Assembly (NCBI GenBank): GCA_025352785.1
Contig: JANXSD010000052.1
Location: 1-47,897 of the forward strand
Source: Bacteroidota bacterium
Lineage (GTDB): Bacteria > Bacteroidota > Bacteroidia > AKYH767-A > OLB10
Direction of reading: 5' to 3'
DNA: 47,897 nucleotides
Both the position numbers and the translations under genes were made by a program. The notes beneath the pieces were generated by a model. It had not been told where the DNA came from and searched no databases. It worked only from the letters and a program-made list of their open reading frames with translations. This document shows, in pieces, positions 36,140 through 46,503 of the stretch (positions are counted from its first letter, which is position 1; each line of letters opens with the position of its first letter).

Positions 36140-36646
36140 ATGACGCATAAAGAGGAGGGATACAATGAAATCGCAATTCTTGTAGAACGATTTACTGAGC
36201 AATATGATTCTTACAAAAAAAGTGACTACAACGAAACTCAAACTAGACGGGATTTTATTGATCCCTTTTTCAAAGCGTTAGGTTGGGATATGGATAACCA
36301 TAACGGGTATGCAGAAGCATACCGAGAAGTTATTCATGAAGCCAAGGTTAAAGTTGGAAAAGCAACCAAAGCACCTGACTATTCTTTTCGATTGGTTGGT
36401 GGAAAGAGACTTTTCTTTGTTGAAGCAAAAAAACCGAGTATTGCGGTTAAAGTTGACATACTACCTGCCTATCAAGTTCGTAGATATGGATGGAGTTCAA
36501 AATTACCAATTAGTATCATCACTGATTTTGAAGAGTTTGCAATTTATAATTGTACCAAGAAACCTCTAGCTACAGACAAAGCATATGTTGCAAGAATCAA
36601 GTATCTAACTTTTAATGATTACCTAAATGAGTTTGAATTTTTGTAG
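36140..36646 (+). pseudogene. Truncated restriction enzyme, N-terminal nuclease domain only
   Basis: The 168-codon frame matches the N-terminal nuclease part of type I/type IIG-like restriction-methylase fusions: RRDFIDPFFKALGWDMDN, YAEAYREVIHE and a PD-(D/E)xK site (Asp80, Glu95-Ala-Lys97 in FFVEAKKP). It stops at TAG (36644-36646). In the same frame the sequence continues DTFSKERVLKG, the expected next segment where relatives carry a Trp before DTFS, so the TAG is probably a TGG mutation. The methylase and specificity parts are missing. Nuclease activity of the stump is unlikely. Confidence 0.7.
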
Positions 36647-37053
36647 GACACTTTCAGCAAAGAGAGAGTTCTAAAAGGGAAAAAAAATCAATGAAGCAGA
36701 GGTAGATATAATTAGAGTAACCAAAGTAATTGACAAGCAAATGGCAGACGAAATAGGCGAAACAACAAAAAATGAAAAGTAAACTATCACGAATGGCACA
36801 TTTACCTAATAGGAATACTTTCTATGAAATTTTTGTTGTCGAGAGAACTTTTGTACTTTTAACGAAGTGTGTTGGGTTTAATTTACTGCAATTGCAAATC
36901 TACTAGGCGCTATTAACGATTTATAGGCAAATAAACCATGTGTTTGAAGATTTAAAAAAAGAAAAGGATGAATAATGTTTTTGGGTCTGGAACTTCCATT
37001 CCTTTCTACAATCCAACAAACCGACACAAACGCAAAGAAACATTTAACACTAA
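36647..37053 (+). pseudogene. Scrambled restriction-modification remnants
   Basis: After the nonsense codon come DTFSKERVLKGKKNQ and a stop, then in another frame a relic (EAEVDIIRVTKVIDKQMAD) ending at 36782. Further short open pieces precede the HsdM tail. There is no intact gene on either strand. The pattern is deletion plus frameshift decay of one or more methylase genes. Confidence 0.45.
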
Positions 37054-37269
<216 letters not shown>

Positions 37270-37405
37270 TGATCTAAAATGAGCAAAATAGTTTTAGTCA
37301 ATTATATAATATAAATTGCAGCAAGTTTTATAAAAGAGTTGAGTATTGGTAAGAGGAAAAGAATCAATACCGAATTGAATATAAATTGAGGAAGAAAAGT
37401 ATTTA

Positions 37406-38227
37406 ATGATTGAACAACTAAATCATCTTAAGGCAATAAATATAGTAAAAGAGATCCCAACTGAGGGGCATAGTCCTTTGCTTGTTATTGCTGAAGATTA
37501 TTCAAATTATGTTGTTAAATCAGCGCAAAGCCAAAACCCATGTACTTGTTTAATCAATGAATTCTTTTGTCATTATTTGCTTAAATTATGGCAAATCCCT
37601 ACTCCTGAAATTGCTGCCATTAAAATTGACCCCAATATTTTACCAAGTAATTTAAGTATTTCAAATAGAAAGCGATATTTCGAACGAATAGCGTTTGGCT
37701 CCAAATGGATCGAAAATTCTGTTGATATGAATGAATTCATGCGGGTCCCAAAAATGGTAGATTATCGTAAAATTTATAATCCCCAAGACATACTTTTACT
37801 TGGTCTATTTGATATTTGGGTTGAGAACGATGATCGAAAACCCACTAACAATAATATTATCTTTTCTACAGAAGAAGGAAGACTAACCATTATGGCAATT
37901 GACCATGCCTATACTTTTAGTACCTTAAATCATGAAGAATTAAATCCAATTCATGTAAGTTCAAGTTATAATGATTCAATTATTTTAACTCCTCTTGGTC
38001 AAATAGTTAAGCGAAAAATAATTAATGGGAAGTCATGGCTGCCAGGAACAAGGAATTATTTCTACTTTTGTATAGAGAAGTGTGAAAGATATTTCGATGA
38101 AATATGTGATAAAATACCTAAACCTTTAGGTTTTGATTTACGTTTACAAAATATAATGCGTAACTTTCTGTTTGATAAGGAAAGGAATAAGCAAGTCTTC
38201 AATGAGTTTTTAGTGAGAATAAAATAA
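37406..38227 (+). CDS. HipA-like kinase
   Basis: A 273-aa protein kinase-fold enzyme of the compact HipA-like type. ATP-site Lys38 (YVVKSA) and Glu52 (LINEFFCH), catalytic loop Glu140-Asn-Asp-Asp143-Arg-Lys-Pro-Thr-Asn and metal-binding Asp166 (MAIDHAYTF) are all present, so it should be active. E. coli HipA phosphorylates GltX; the target here is unknown. No HTH antitoxin is adjacent. The next gene starts 2 nt after the stop, forming the pair found with DUF3037 proteins elsewhere. It is intact cargo of the insertion. Confidence 0.8.
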   Translation: MIEQLNHLKAINIVKEIPTEGHSPLLVIAEDYSNYVVKSAQSQNPCTCLINEFFCHYLLKLWQIPTPEIAAIKIDPNILPSNLSISNRKRYFERIAFGSKWIENSVDMNEFMRVPKMVDYRKIYNPQDILLLGLFDIWVENDDRKPTNNNIIFSTEEGRLTIMAIDHAYTFSTLNHEELNPIHVSSSYNDSIILTPLGQIVKRKIINGKSWLPGTRNYFYFCIEKCERYFDEICDKIPKPLGFDLRLQNIMRNFLFDKERNKQVFNEFLVRIK

Positions 38228-38229
38228 AA

Positions 38230-39084
38230 ATGAAAACGTTTTATAGTTTAATCAAAATTGCACTAAATCCATCGGCAGGTGATAACCTATCGATTGGGCT
38301 ATTATTGCAAGATAAAAACGGAATTCGGTTACTTTTTTCAGAAGACAGAAAACGTAATGTTAAACATCTACTAAGTAGTAATTCTGATATTATCGACTTT
38401 CTGGTAAAGCAATTGGAATCAACTGTAAATGCGGTTAATACTCAATTAAAACAACAAAAGGGTAAATTAATCGAAATGCCAATTTTGTTGAATTCCGAGT
38501 ATTTTTCATATTTAAGTAAGTATTGCAATGGATTATTACAATTTAGTACACCTTCTTTTATCGCAGATGACGTTACACCAGAAAAATTTTTGAAACTTTT
38601 CGAATTATTAATAGATAAATTGCCAGCAGATTTATCAAAATCTACTTCAAAGAAAGATAAATTTAATTCTACAATTGAAAATAAGCTAATAAAAAGAGTA
38701 AAAGATAAAGTTCATACTCATGTGAAGTTTGATAATAAGATAATGCCTTCTCTCTTCTTCCATATTGAAATTGATTGTATTGGTTTAAATGGTGCGTTTG
38801 TTGGTGCAAAATCTTTAGACTTTTCAAAAAGTTCACAAACATTAGATACACAAATAAGTCATTTCTCCAACCTTATTACTTACTTATCTCTTGAAAACAA
38901 GAAGGACATATTAAAAAACAAGTTTTTTCTAATTGCAGAAGAACCTTTAAAAATAGAGACACCAGAACATAAAATTTGGGATGGTATTCAAAAACAAACT
39001 CTTTTCAAAGTAATTAATCCGAATGAAGTTGGGCAGGTTGCACAAATTATTGAAGATACAAACGCAGGTTTGTTTTTGAAATAA
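38230..39084 (+). CDS. DUF3037-like partner of the HipA-like kinase
   Basis: A 284-aa soluble protein. The N-terminus (FYSLIKIALNPSAGDNLSIG, LLLQDKNGIRLLFSEDR) matches the start of DUF3037, whose genes are often next to compact HipA-like kinases. The central and C-terminal parts are not recognised. It may be the kinase's regulator, antitoxin or substrate (inference). Its stop is only 16 bp from the right boundary of the insertion. Confidence 0.6.
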   Translation: MKTFYSLIKIALNPSAGDNLSIGLLLQDKNGIRLLFSEDRKRNVKHLLSSNSDIIDFLVKQLESTVNAVNTQLKQQKGKLIEMPILLNSEYFSYLSKYCNGLLQFSTPSFIADDVTPEKFLKLFELLIDKLPADLSKSTSKKDKFNSTIENKLIKRVKDKVHTHVKFDNKIMPSLFFHIEIDCIGLNGAFVGAKSLDFSKSSQTLDTQISHFSNLITYLSLENKKDILKNKFFLIAEEPLKIETPEHKIWDGIQKQTLFKVINPNEVGQVAQIIEDTNAGLFLK

Positions 39085-39193
39085 CAAAATAGGAATTCTT
39101 CGTCGATGGAAATCCTTTCCTAAACAAAACTGAACTTATAAAGGCATCGTCAGGATTATCATCAATAATCAATACGTTTTTAACATCTATCAT
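39047..39193 (-). pseudogene. 5' half of the split response-regulator gene
   Basis: The ATG at 39193 overlaps the TGA of the upstream kinase (TCAT on the plus strand, 39190-39193). It encodes MIDVKNVLIIDDNPDDAF and continues ISSVLFRKGFPST, the first beta strand, acidic pair and helix 1 of a receiver. After codon 31 (39101) the frame runs 17 codons into inserted DNA and stops at 39047. Genuine gene sequence is 39101-39193; the 3' half is at 33775-34088. Confidence 0.85.
39101..39108. repeat. 8-bp direct repeat, right boundary of the insertion
   Basis: CGTCGATG, identical to 34081-34088; flanking bases differ on both sides, so the repeat is exactly 8 bp. Confidence 0.8.
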
Positions 39194-40698
39194 GCAATTA
39201 ATTTATTAGGGATCGTTATTGCGAATCGACTTCCCGTATTAACTTCTGTTTCTAGTTGAATGGTGCCATTTAATTTTGATATGGCTTCTTTAACAATATA
39301 CAATCCAATTCCCGTTCCTGTTGAACCTTTCGATGCTCTAAAAAACATATCGAAAATTCTGTCTTTGTATTTACTATCTATTCCTATTCCATTGTCCTCA
39401 ATAATAATTTCAACAATATCTGGTTGTACATTTACTTTAATGGAAACTCTCTTATTCTTCTTTTCAGGTTGCTGATATTTTATTGCATTTGCTATTAAGT
39501 TACTTAAAATTATTTTCAATCTTATTTCATCACCATAGAAAGAAAAACCATCATTTATTTCCATTTCTATTGAAATTTTTGAAGCTTCCACCATAAAGTT
39601 TAGTTGATCTATTGTTTCTTCAACTAATAACTTCCAGTTCAGTAATTCGTTTTCAACCTTTACCCGTGAATTCTTTGAGTAATTTAAAATATCTTGAATA
39701 AAATCATCCAATCTTTTTACATTACTCTTGATTCTACCTAACGCATCATTTAGTTCTAATTTAGTATCGCTTAATTCCGCAATATTTACTATTCCCAAAA
39801 TTGAGGCTAATGGTGATCGTAAATCATGTGAAGCGCTATATACGAACCTGTCTAACTCTTCATTCGTCTTTTGCAATTCATTATTTTTCATTAAGAGTTG
39901 TTCGGCGGAAGTCTTGACTGCTGTAATATCTTCTAAAAATCCGTACCAAACGACTGTACCATTTTCTTTTAATTCGGGTTGAGAAATTCCTTTAACCCAT
40001 ATTATTTCATTATTTTCTTTCAATATTCTAAACTCTACGGCCCATTCCGTCAAATTTACTTTAGATTCAACTATTGATTCCAAAAATTTAATTAGATCAT
40101 CATGGTGAACATTAGCAAAGATTAATGTGGCATCATTTTTTAAATCTTCGATGTTAACATTTTGGGTCAATTTTTTAATTGCTTCGCTAATGAATGGGAA
40201 AGTCATTTTTCCATCCACAGAAATTTCAAATTGATAGATAACGATTGGAACGGTATTAGTTAATTTACTAAGTAGGTCATTCTTTTCTTTTAAGGAAATA
40301 ATATTTTTTTTCCTCTCAATACTATATACGATACTTTTAAATAATTGTGCAGCTGTTAATCTATCTTTAAACAAGTAATCTGAAACACCCAATGAAAGAG
40401 TTTGCACACCAAATTCACGATCAGCATATCCCGTCAAAATAATGACAGGAGTATTTCCAGCATTGTCAATAATATTTTCCACAAGTGACTTCCTATCATA
40501 ATCGGGAAGAGAAAGATCTAATAATATTATGTCGAAATTATCTTGTTTACCAAATTGCAATTTGGCTTCTGCAAAGGATTTCACAAAAATTATTTTGGGG
40601 TCAACAAATTCTTCCTTTAGATAGTCATCAATAAGTAGTGTATCTCCTTCATTATCTTCAATTGATAAAACTTTTATTTCATTAAAAGCAACGTGCAT
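39190..40698 (-). CDS. Receiver-PAS-histidine kinase
   Basis: A 502-aa soluble hybrid. Receiver (1-128) with SIEDNEGD and Asp61 in IILLDLSLPD; a PAS domain with PAC-like end (about 150-262); a HisKA with His291 (SASHDLRSPL); HATPase with DNGIGI and GTGIGLYIVKEAI. It lies in a minus-strand operon after a large PAS kinase and a receiver, and overlapped by 4 bp the receiver gene that is now broken. That lost receiver was probably its output or partner. Confidence 0.93.
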   Translation of the reverse strand: MHVAFNEIKVLSIEDNEGDTLLIDDYLKEEFVDPKIIFVKSFAEAKLQFGKQDNFDIILLDLSLPDYDRKSLVENIIDNAGNTPVIILTGYADREFGVQTLSLGVSDYLFKDRLTAAQLFKSIVYSIERKKNIISLKEKNDLLSKLTNTVPIVIYQFEISVDGKMTFPFISEAIKKLTQNVNIEDLKNDATLIFANVHHDDLIKFLESIVESKVNLTEWAVEFRILKENNEIIWVKGISQPELKENGTVVWYGFLEDITAVKTSAEQLLMKNNELQKTNEELDRFVYSASHDLRSPLASILGIVNIAELSDTKLELNDALGRIKSNVKRLDDFIQDILNYSKNSRVKVENELLNWKLLVEETIDQLNFMVEASKISIEMEINDGFSFYGDEIRLKIILSNLIANAIKYQQPEKKNKRVSIKVNVQPDIVEIIIEDNGIGIDSKYKDRIFDMFFRASKGSTGTGIGLYIVKEAISKLNGTIQLETEVNTGSRFAITIPNKLIA

Positions 40699-40759
40699 AG
40701 TAATCTTTATTAAACTTTATATATTAAAACAGTTATATTAAATTAGATTCTATCAATAA

Positions 40760-41188
40760 TCATTGTGTGGGAAGTCGAACAACTGTTATCCAGAAATTTT
40801 CAATAGATGCTACCACCTTTAAAAAATCATTTACATCTACAGGTTTAGAGATGTAACAATTCGCATGATTTTTATAGGACAGTAGGACATCTGTTTCAGA
40901 TGTCGAAGTAGTGAGAATAATAACAGGTATTTGCTTTAAATTCTCATTTGACTTTATATTCTTTAAAAGTTCATGTCCATTCATTTTAGGAAGATTCACA
41001 TCCAATAATATTAAATCTGGGGTTTCCACATTTTTATACTGAGCGCGTTTCTCTAAATAAATCAATGCTTCCCATCCATCTTTCACTACTGCTAAAGTTA
41101 TCTGCACTTTTCCTTCCATCAGCGCTTCAGAGGTTAGTAAAATATCTCCTTCATTGTCTTCGACTAATAAAATGTTTATTGGTTTCAT
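40760..41188 (-). CDS. Single-domain response regulator (Rcp1-like)
   Basis: A 142-aa receiver: LLVEDNEGD, phospho-acceptor Asp63 in LILLDVNLPKMNG, IILTTS and CYISKPVD. It starts 6 nt after the stop of the 1045-aa kinase, so the two are one transcription unit and probably kinase and acceptor. The IxLVEDNEGDILLT opening is typical of Rcp1-type regulators of phytochrome-like and PAS kinases. Confidence 0.94.
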   Translation of the reverse strand: MKPINILLVEDNEGDILLTSEALMEGKVQITLAVVKDGWEALIYLEKRAQYKNVETPDLILLDVNLPKMNGHELLKNIKSNENLKQIPVIILTTSTSETDVLLSYKNHANCYISKPVDVNDFLKVVASIENFWITVVRLPTQ

Positions 41189-41194
41189 TATGTT

Positions 41195-44100
41195 TTATTC
41201 AGGTTTTTTGATAGTAAAATAAAAAGTACTCCCTTCTCCTAACTTTGATTCAACCCAGATTTTACCTCCATGATTTTCGATTATCTTTTTGCTTATAGCA
41301 AGGCCAATACCCGTTCCAGCAAATTCATCCTTATTATGAAGCCGTTGAAAGAGCACAAAAATCTTTTTGAAAAACTGAGGTTCAATTCCAATTCCATTAT
41401 CTGCAACTGAGATTTCCCAATAATCTTGTAATTCTATTACATTAATTTTTACCAATGGTTTATTAATTCCTTTTTGGTATTTTAATGCATTAGTAATAAG
41501 ATTTTGCAATACTTGCTGAAGCGGTGTTTTTGAACAATAAACAATACCCAGATCTTGAAAAAAAATATCAGCCTCCTTTTCATTGATAATGGTTCTATTT
41601 AGTTGAATAATTTCATTAACCAATTTATTTAAATCAATTTTCTCAATACGGTAATCAACTTTTCCAATTTTTGAAAACTCTAATAAATCAAGAATTATTT
41701 TTCGCATTCTTATTGCACCATCAACAGCAAAATGTATGTATTGTCTTCCTCTATCATCTAACTTATCATTATACTTATTTTCAATCTGAGTAAGAAAACT
41801 TGTTATCATACGTAGGGGCTCTTGGAGATCATGAGAAGCAACATAAGCAAATTGTTCTAATTCTGCATTGGAGATAGCGAGTTCTTCTGCCCTTTTAACT
41901 ATCTGCTCATTAAGCCTACTTAGCATTATTTCGTTTTGTTTTCGATATGAAATATCTCTTGCTATTTTTGAAGTTCCAATTATTTTTCCGTCTTTATTTC
42001 TTACTGGAGAAGCAGTAATAGATATTTCTACAATACTATTATCTTTTCTTTTTCGTTTTGTTTCGTAATGATCTATGAATTCTATCTGCCGAATTTTTTC
42101 TAAAATTATTTGGTCTGAATTTGATAACTCGGTTGGCAATAAAAATGAAATAGGGTTTCCGATTGCTTCATTAGCTTTATAACCAAATAATTTTTCGGCG
42201 CCTTGATTCCAACTGGTGATGTTGCCCATAAGATCCTTACTTATAATTGCATCATCAGAAGAATTGACGATCGAAACAAATAATGATTGTTGATCTTCTA
42301 TTTTTTTTCTTTCAGTTACATCTCTAAAATTAAAAACAATTGCTTTTACATTTTCGTCATGAAGTAGATTTACGGAAATGCCTTCCAGCCAAATATAATG
42401 ACCTAATTTATGCTTGTTACGAAATAATACATTTATTGGTTTATTGGGCGAGTTTAGTAATTCCTGCATAATGAATTTAAGTACCTCTATGTCGTTAGGA
42501 TGTATGGATTCAATTAAACTTTTTTGAGTACGCTCTACAATGGAAATCCCCGTTATTCTTTCAGCAGAAGGGGTACTATATAACACATTAAACTTCTCAT
42601 CAAATAGCGCAATTGCATCCATACTATTTTCAACAAGTGCTCTAAATCGTTTTTCACTTTTTAATATAATATTCCTTGAAAGCACTTGTTCCGTTACATC
42701 ATTTGCAAAGAAGAAAACTCCTTCTATTACGTCGTTCGAATTTCTATAGGCTTGATATAAAAAATTAGAATATCCATCAACTAAATTTCCATCTTGTTTT
42801 TTATCGATTCTAAATAGCATTTCATTTGCCAAATACGATTCCCCAGTATTATATACTCCATCTAGCAATGCAATAAATCCTTGTGAAACTAATTCTGGAA
42901 CTACATCTCTTATTTCTTTACCAATAATATTTTTCCTTCCAATAATTTGTTCGCATAAAGGGTTAGCTAATTGAATAACATGATGAGGACCTTTTAAAAC
43001 ACCAATAATAGATGGTGCTTCCATAAATAATTTTACATAACTCTCACGTTCTTTTTCCAACTCTATTTCTAACAATATGCGACTTGTTACATCACGATAA
43101 TTTGAAACAATAGCTTTTATATTTTCATCTTCTAAAAGGTTTGTTACTGCACCTTCAAGCCAAATATAATTTTTATCTTTATTAAGAAGTTTATGAACTC
43201 GTGGAAAACTTAATCCTGGATTTTGTTGAATTTTCTTTAAAAATAAATCAGCCTCTTTTATACCATCAGGTGAATTATTAGAATAATGCTTTCGACCTAA
43301 TAAATTTTTTATCTGCAATCCTGTAATTTTTTCATAAGCAGGACTTACATAAATTACTTTTCCTTCGTTATCTGTTAATGAAATAATATCTTGTGAATTT
43401 TCAACTAATGCTTTAAATCTTTTCTGAATTTGTTCTGCGTGCCTTTCAGCAATTTTTTTTGCAGTAATATTTGCAGAAGAGACAAAGACACCTGTAATTG
43501 TTCCGTGTTCATTATAGATAGGTTTATGGCGGTGAACATAAATCTTTGTTTCCCCACCATCAAGAGTAAATTCCATTTCGTTTTCTTGAACTTCGCCAGC
43601 AAAAACTTTATTATATAATTCCTTAATTTTATCAATTCTCTCAGGCTGAACAAAATTTAAAATATGATCTCCCTTTACAACCTCTTTTTTAAAAATAGTT
43701 AAAAAATCCTCGGAAAATTGTTTATTAAAAGCTACAATATTCAAAGAGGTATCCAACAATACAAAACTTTCATCTGTATAACTCATCAGTAGACTTATTT
43801 CCTGTTCTTTTCTTTTACGATCAGAAATATCAATGAGAATATTACTAATGCGAGTTTCTCCATTAATATCAATATAAACAGTGGATGAAAAGTCTACATA
43901 AAATCTTTCCCCATTTTTTCTAATTCCTATAGTCTCTCCTCTAACTTTACCTTCTTTATCACGAACTTTTAACGAACTTTTTAGATTGGGATCATCCAAA
44001 TCGATAATTTTAGGTCTGTTCGGATTCTTAAACTCCTCCAAGGTGTACCCAAACATTTCTTCAGCAGCTTTATTTGCATCTAATATTGTTCTATCCATAT

Positions 44101-44332
44101 TAGCTAGAAAATAGGCATACGATGAGTTTTCAATTACTGCGCGGTATTTATCTTCGCTTTCAGCAATCTTTAAAAGAGATTTTTTTGCAGTGTCTAAATC
44201 AAATTTTGAAATCGCTTCAACTGTCATGCTCAATAACCTCCTACTATCTGAATTCACATCAATGAGAGTCGATGAGGTATGAGGCAAATCATTTTGCAAG
44301 TTTGCATCTTTGGGCTTATCTGATTTCTTCAT
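41195..44332 (-). CDS. Six-PAS sensor histidine kinase
   Basis: A 1045-aa cytoplasmic sensor kinase with no membrane segment. Six PAS domains lie at about 58-173, 178-295, 303-422, 430-552, 560-678 and 684-798, then HisKA with His834 (VASHDLQEPL) and HATPase (about 935-1043; DNGIGI, GTGIGLAISKK). PAS3 and PAS5 are close relatives of each other (both with YIWLEG and NIKAIV/NVKAIV). PAS4 resembles a PAS of the CheB-CheR kinase at 12027-16178. First gene of the phosphorelay operon. Confidence 0.95.
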   Translation of the reverse strand: MKKSDKPKDANLQNDLPHTSSTLIDVNSDSRRLLSMTVEAISKFDLDTAKKSLLKIAESEDKYRAVIENSSYAYFLANMDRTILDANKAAEEMFGYTLEEFKNPNRPKIIDLDDPNLKSSLKVRDKEGKVRGETIGIRKNGERFYVDFSSTVYIDINGETRISNILIDISDRKRKEQEISLLMSYTDESFVLLDTSLNIVAFNKQFSEDFLTIFKKEVVKGDHILNFVQPERIDKIKELYNKVFAGEVQENEMEFTLDGGETKIYVHRHKPIYNEHGTITGVFVSSANITAKKIAERHAEQIQKRFKALVENSQDIISLTDNEGKVIYVSPAYEKITGLQIKNLLGRKHYSNNSPDGIKEADLFLKKIQQNPGLSFPRVHKLLNKDKNYIWLEGAVTNLLEDENIKAIVSNYRDVTSRILLEIELEKERESYVKLFMEAPSIIGVLKGPHHVIQLANPLCEQIIGRKNIIGKEIRDVVPELVSQGFIALLDGVYNTGESYLANEMLFRIDKKQDGNLVDGYSNFLYQAYRNSNDVIEGVFFFANDVTEQVLSRNIILKSEKRFRALVENSMDAIALFDEKFNVLYSTPSAERITGISIVERTQKSLIESIHPNDIEVLKFIMQELLNSPNKPINVLFRNKHKLGHYIWLEGISVNLLHDENVKAIVFNFRDVTERKKIEDQQSLFVSIVNSSDDAIISKDLMGNITSWNQGAEKLFGYKANEAIGNPISFLLPTELSNSDQIILEKIRQIEFIDHYETKRKRKDNSIVEISITASPVRNKDGKIIGTSKIARDISYRKQNEIMLSRLNEQIVKRAEELAISNAELEQFAYVASHDLQEPLRMITSFLTQIENKYNDKLDDRGRQYIHFAVDGAIRMRKIILDLLEFSKIGKVDYRIEKIDLNKLVNEIIQLNRTIINEKEADIFFQDLGIVYCSKTPLQQVLQNLITNALKYQKGINKPLVKINVIELQDYWEISVADNGIGIEPQFFKKIFVLFQRLHNKDEFAGTGIGLAISKKIIENHGGKIWVESKLGEGSTFYFTIKKPE

Positions 44333-44601
44333 AAAAAGTTGCTCTTATCGGCATTATACATATAAAAAAACTCCATAAATTAATAATAAGAACTAAGTTA
44401 GCTTAATTTTCAATAAGTGTAAATTTAAAAACAAAAAATATTTCCTCAAAATAGAATATATTGATAAATACTTGTAAATCGTGCAATTAATTGCCCATGC
44501 TTCCTTGACTAGCCATCGATTTAAATTCTTTTAGTTTGATGAGTAGTTTAAATCAAACATCTTAATAGTAATAGCTACTCAGATAAATACTAAATACTAA
44601 T
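44333..44601. other. Intergenic region between PAP2 operon and kinase operon
   Basis: No gene or strong promoter match was seen. The minus strand has an 18-codon protein-like tail (KEFKSMASQGSMGN then stop, ending near 44490) without a start; too short to call. Confidence 0.3.
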
Positions 44602-45507
44602 TTATAAATTTCTTTTAATTTTTTTTTGTTGTCGATGATTTCGATCGAATGTAATTTTTGCCGAAACATATCCTATTGCTAATGCAAGAGGATAGTCACT
44701 CAACCAATGAACATCATTATTGATCATTGATAATCCTGTTAATCCAATTAAACTTCCACCCAAAATTTTAATCCATTTCTTTTCTGGATAATTTAACATG
44801 AGTGTTGCTACAGTTGAAGCCATAGTTGCTAAATGACCACTTGGATAGGAGTCATATTTAGGAGTGTTTTTCTGAAATTCCTTGAACCCTGGAAATTGCC
44901 ACCATTTACTTTCACCATCTTCATCAGTCACTCGCGAAGGCGTTTCTCTTCCTGTGAACCGCTTTATTATTTGAGTGCATAATCCTACAGTAATTGTAGA
45001 TTCAACAATATCAGAGGCAACGTTTAATGGCTTTGGTTTATTTTTAATTTTCCCGTACAGAAATAATCCACCAGCTGCAATCATTGTTGTTCCACCTTCC
45101 CCCAACTGATATAATGCAGAATTTATATTCTGTGGGATCTTTATTATTCTAGCATCTTTAAATCGAACTGGCGAATTATAATCTTCCTTACCATTAACAT
45201 GAATTTGCTCAGAAAAATGTTTTACACCTTCTGATAACTGCGTATCAAAAGGGATGAGCAAACACGTAACTCCGCCAACAATTAATAACCCTTTTAAATC
45301 CTTTTTATGAAAAGGTGTTACCAATACCTTAACAATATCATCAGGAACATTCGTAATAAAACGAAGTGGTTTGGGTGTTGTATAGTTACTGCAATCCGTT
45401 ATTGATAAACTATCACTATTATTCTGAGCTAAAGCAAAATGCGGCGTTAACCACGAAATAATTACTAATATAATAATTTTACATGTCGCTATTTTACTAT
45501 TTAGCAT
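44602..45507 (-). CDS. PAP2-family lipid phosphatase, exported
   Basis: A 301-aa PAP2 superfamily phosphatase with a signal peptide (1-28, ending FALAQ). The three phosphatase motifs are visible: KRFTGRETPSR, YPSGHLATMAS and NNDVHWLSDYPLA. It probably dephosphorylates lipid phosphates at the outer face of the inner membrane. It begins 9 nt after the second PAP2 gene ends. Confidence 0.88.
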   Translation of the reverse strand: MLNSKIATCKIIILVIISWLTPHFALAQNNSDSLSITDCSNYTTPKPLRFITNVPDDIVKVLVTPFHKKDLKGLLIVGGVTCLLIPFDTQLSEGVKHFSEQIHVNGKEDYNSPVRFKDARIIKIPQNINSALYQLGEGGTTMIAAGGLFLYGKIKNKPKPLNVASDIVESTITVGLCTQIIKRFTGRETPSRVTDEDGESKWWQFPGFKEFQKNTPKYDSYPSGHLATMASTVATLMLNYPEKKWIKILGGSLIGLTGLSMINNDVHWLSDYPLALAIGYVSAKITFDRNHRQQKKIKRNL

Positions 45508-45516
45508 GGCAATAAT

Positions 45517-46119
45517 TTAATGATGGTGACTTTTACTTTGTTGACGAATCCACTTGTTTAGCTTATAAGATAAATAAGCAGAACCACTTCCTATAATTGC
45601 ACCAGCGATAACATCTGTTGGATAATGGACGCCCAAATCTATTCGCGAATATCCTACTGCTGAAGCCCAAAGCATTGATGGTGCTATTACATACCATTTC
45701 GGATAAACAACACTTAACGATGTTGCTAAAGAAAACGCTTCGGTGGTATGACCAGAAGGAAAAGAATAACTGCCTCCACTCGAAATATTTTCAATGTAAG
45801 GATAATCATCAACTGGCCTTGATCTTTTTATTGTCTTTTTTAAAATGGTGGAAATAATAGAAGAAATAATAATTGTTTCTCCAATATAAAGTGCATTAAT
45901 TTTTTTTAAAGAATCTTTCTCAATAGCACCAATTACAAATAAGGTAACTGGAATACCAATTGAAACTGGTGAAACTGAATTGGTAATTGTTGTGAATGAT
46001 TCATCAAAAGATTTATTTCTATTCAAATTTATTTTTCTCAAGGTATTAATATCCCAATTTTGAGAATAAGAAGTATGATTGATGAATAGAATTGATATAA
46101 GAAGAAGTATTTGTTTCAT
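45517..46119 (-). CDS. PAP2-family phosphatase
   Basis: A 200-aa PAP2 phosphatase, first of a two-gene unit. N-terminal signal sequence (1-19), about four further membrane segments, and intact motifs KTIKRSRPVDD, SFPSGHTTEAFS and YSRIDLGVHYPTDVIAG. These match KxxxxxxRP, PSGH and SRxxxxxHxxxD fully. Likely acts on undecaprenyl- or phosphatidyl-phosphates; the substrate is not resolvable. The C-terminus is basic and His-rich (QSKSHHH). Confidence 0.92.
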   Translation of the reverse strand: MKQILLLISILFINHTSYSQNWDINTLRKINLNRNKSFDESFTTITNSVSPVSIGIPVTLFVIGAIEKDSLKKINALYIGETIIISSIISTILKKTIKRSRPVDDYPYIENISSGGSYSFPSGHTTEAFSLATSLSVVYPKWYVIAPSMLWASAVGYSRIDLGVHYPTDVIAGAIIGSGSAYLSYKLNKWIRQQSKSHHH

Positions 46120-46503
46120 TTTTTTTACTGTAACATCAAGTAAAATAAAAAATACGAGAGTTAGATTTATATGGAGAACAAGATAGAACTAATAATTAAG
46201 GAATTTTTTATTAAGTTGGATTGCTTCACACAATGTTAATATTCTAAATTATCGTAAATCTTAAAAGGTAATATTTTTTGTAGATTTAAATTATCAATGT
46301 TAAGAACTGACTAATAAACTTGTAAATAATCTAATAAGGAAGTAGCCATTTAATTGCATTTGCAACTCCTCTCGCTCGAAATATTAGGCGTACAACTGTA
46401 ATTATTGCAATTGAAAATCAATATATTAGGAATATTTAAATACATTATTGTCATATACATAAGAAACCGATGTATTATTGCGTTATTCAATTCAACTACT
46501 GCA

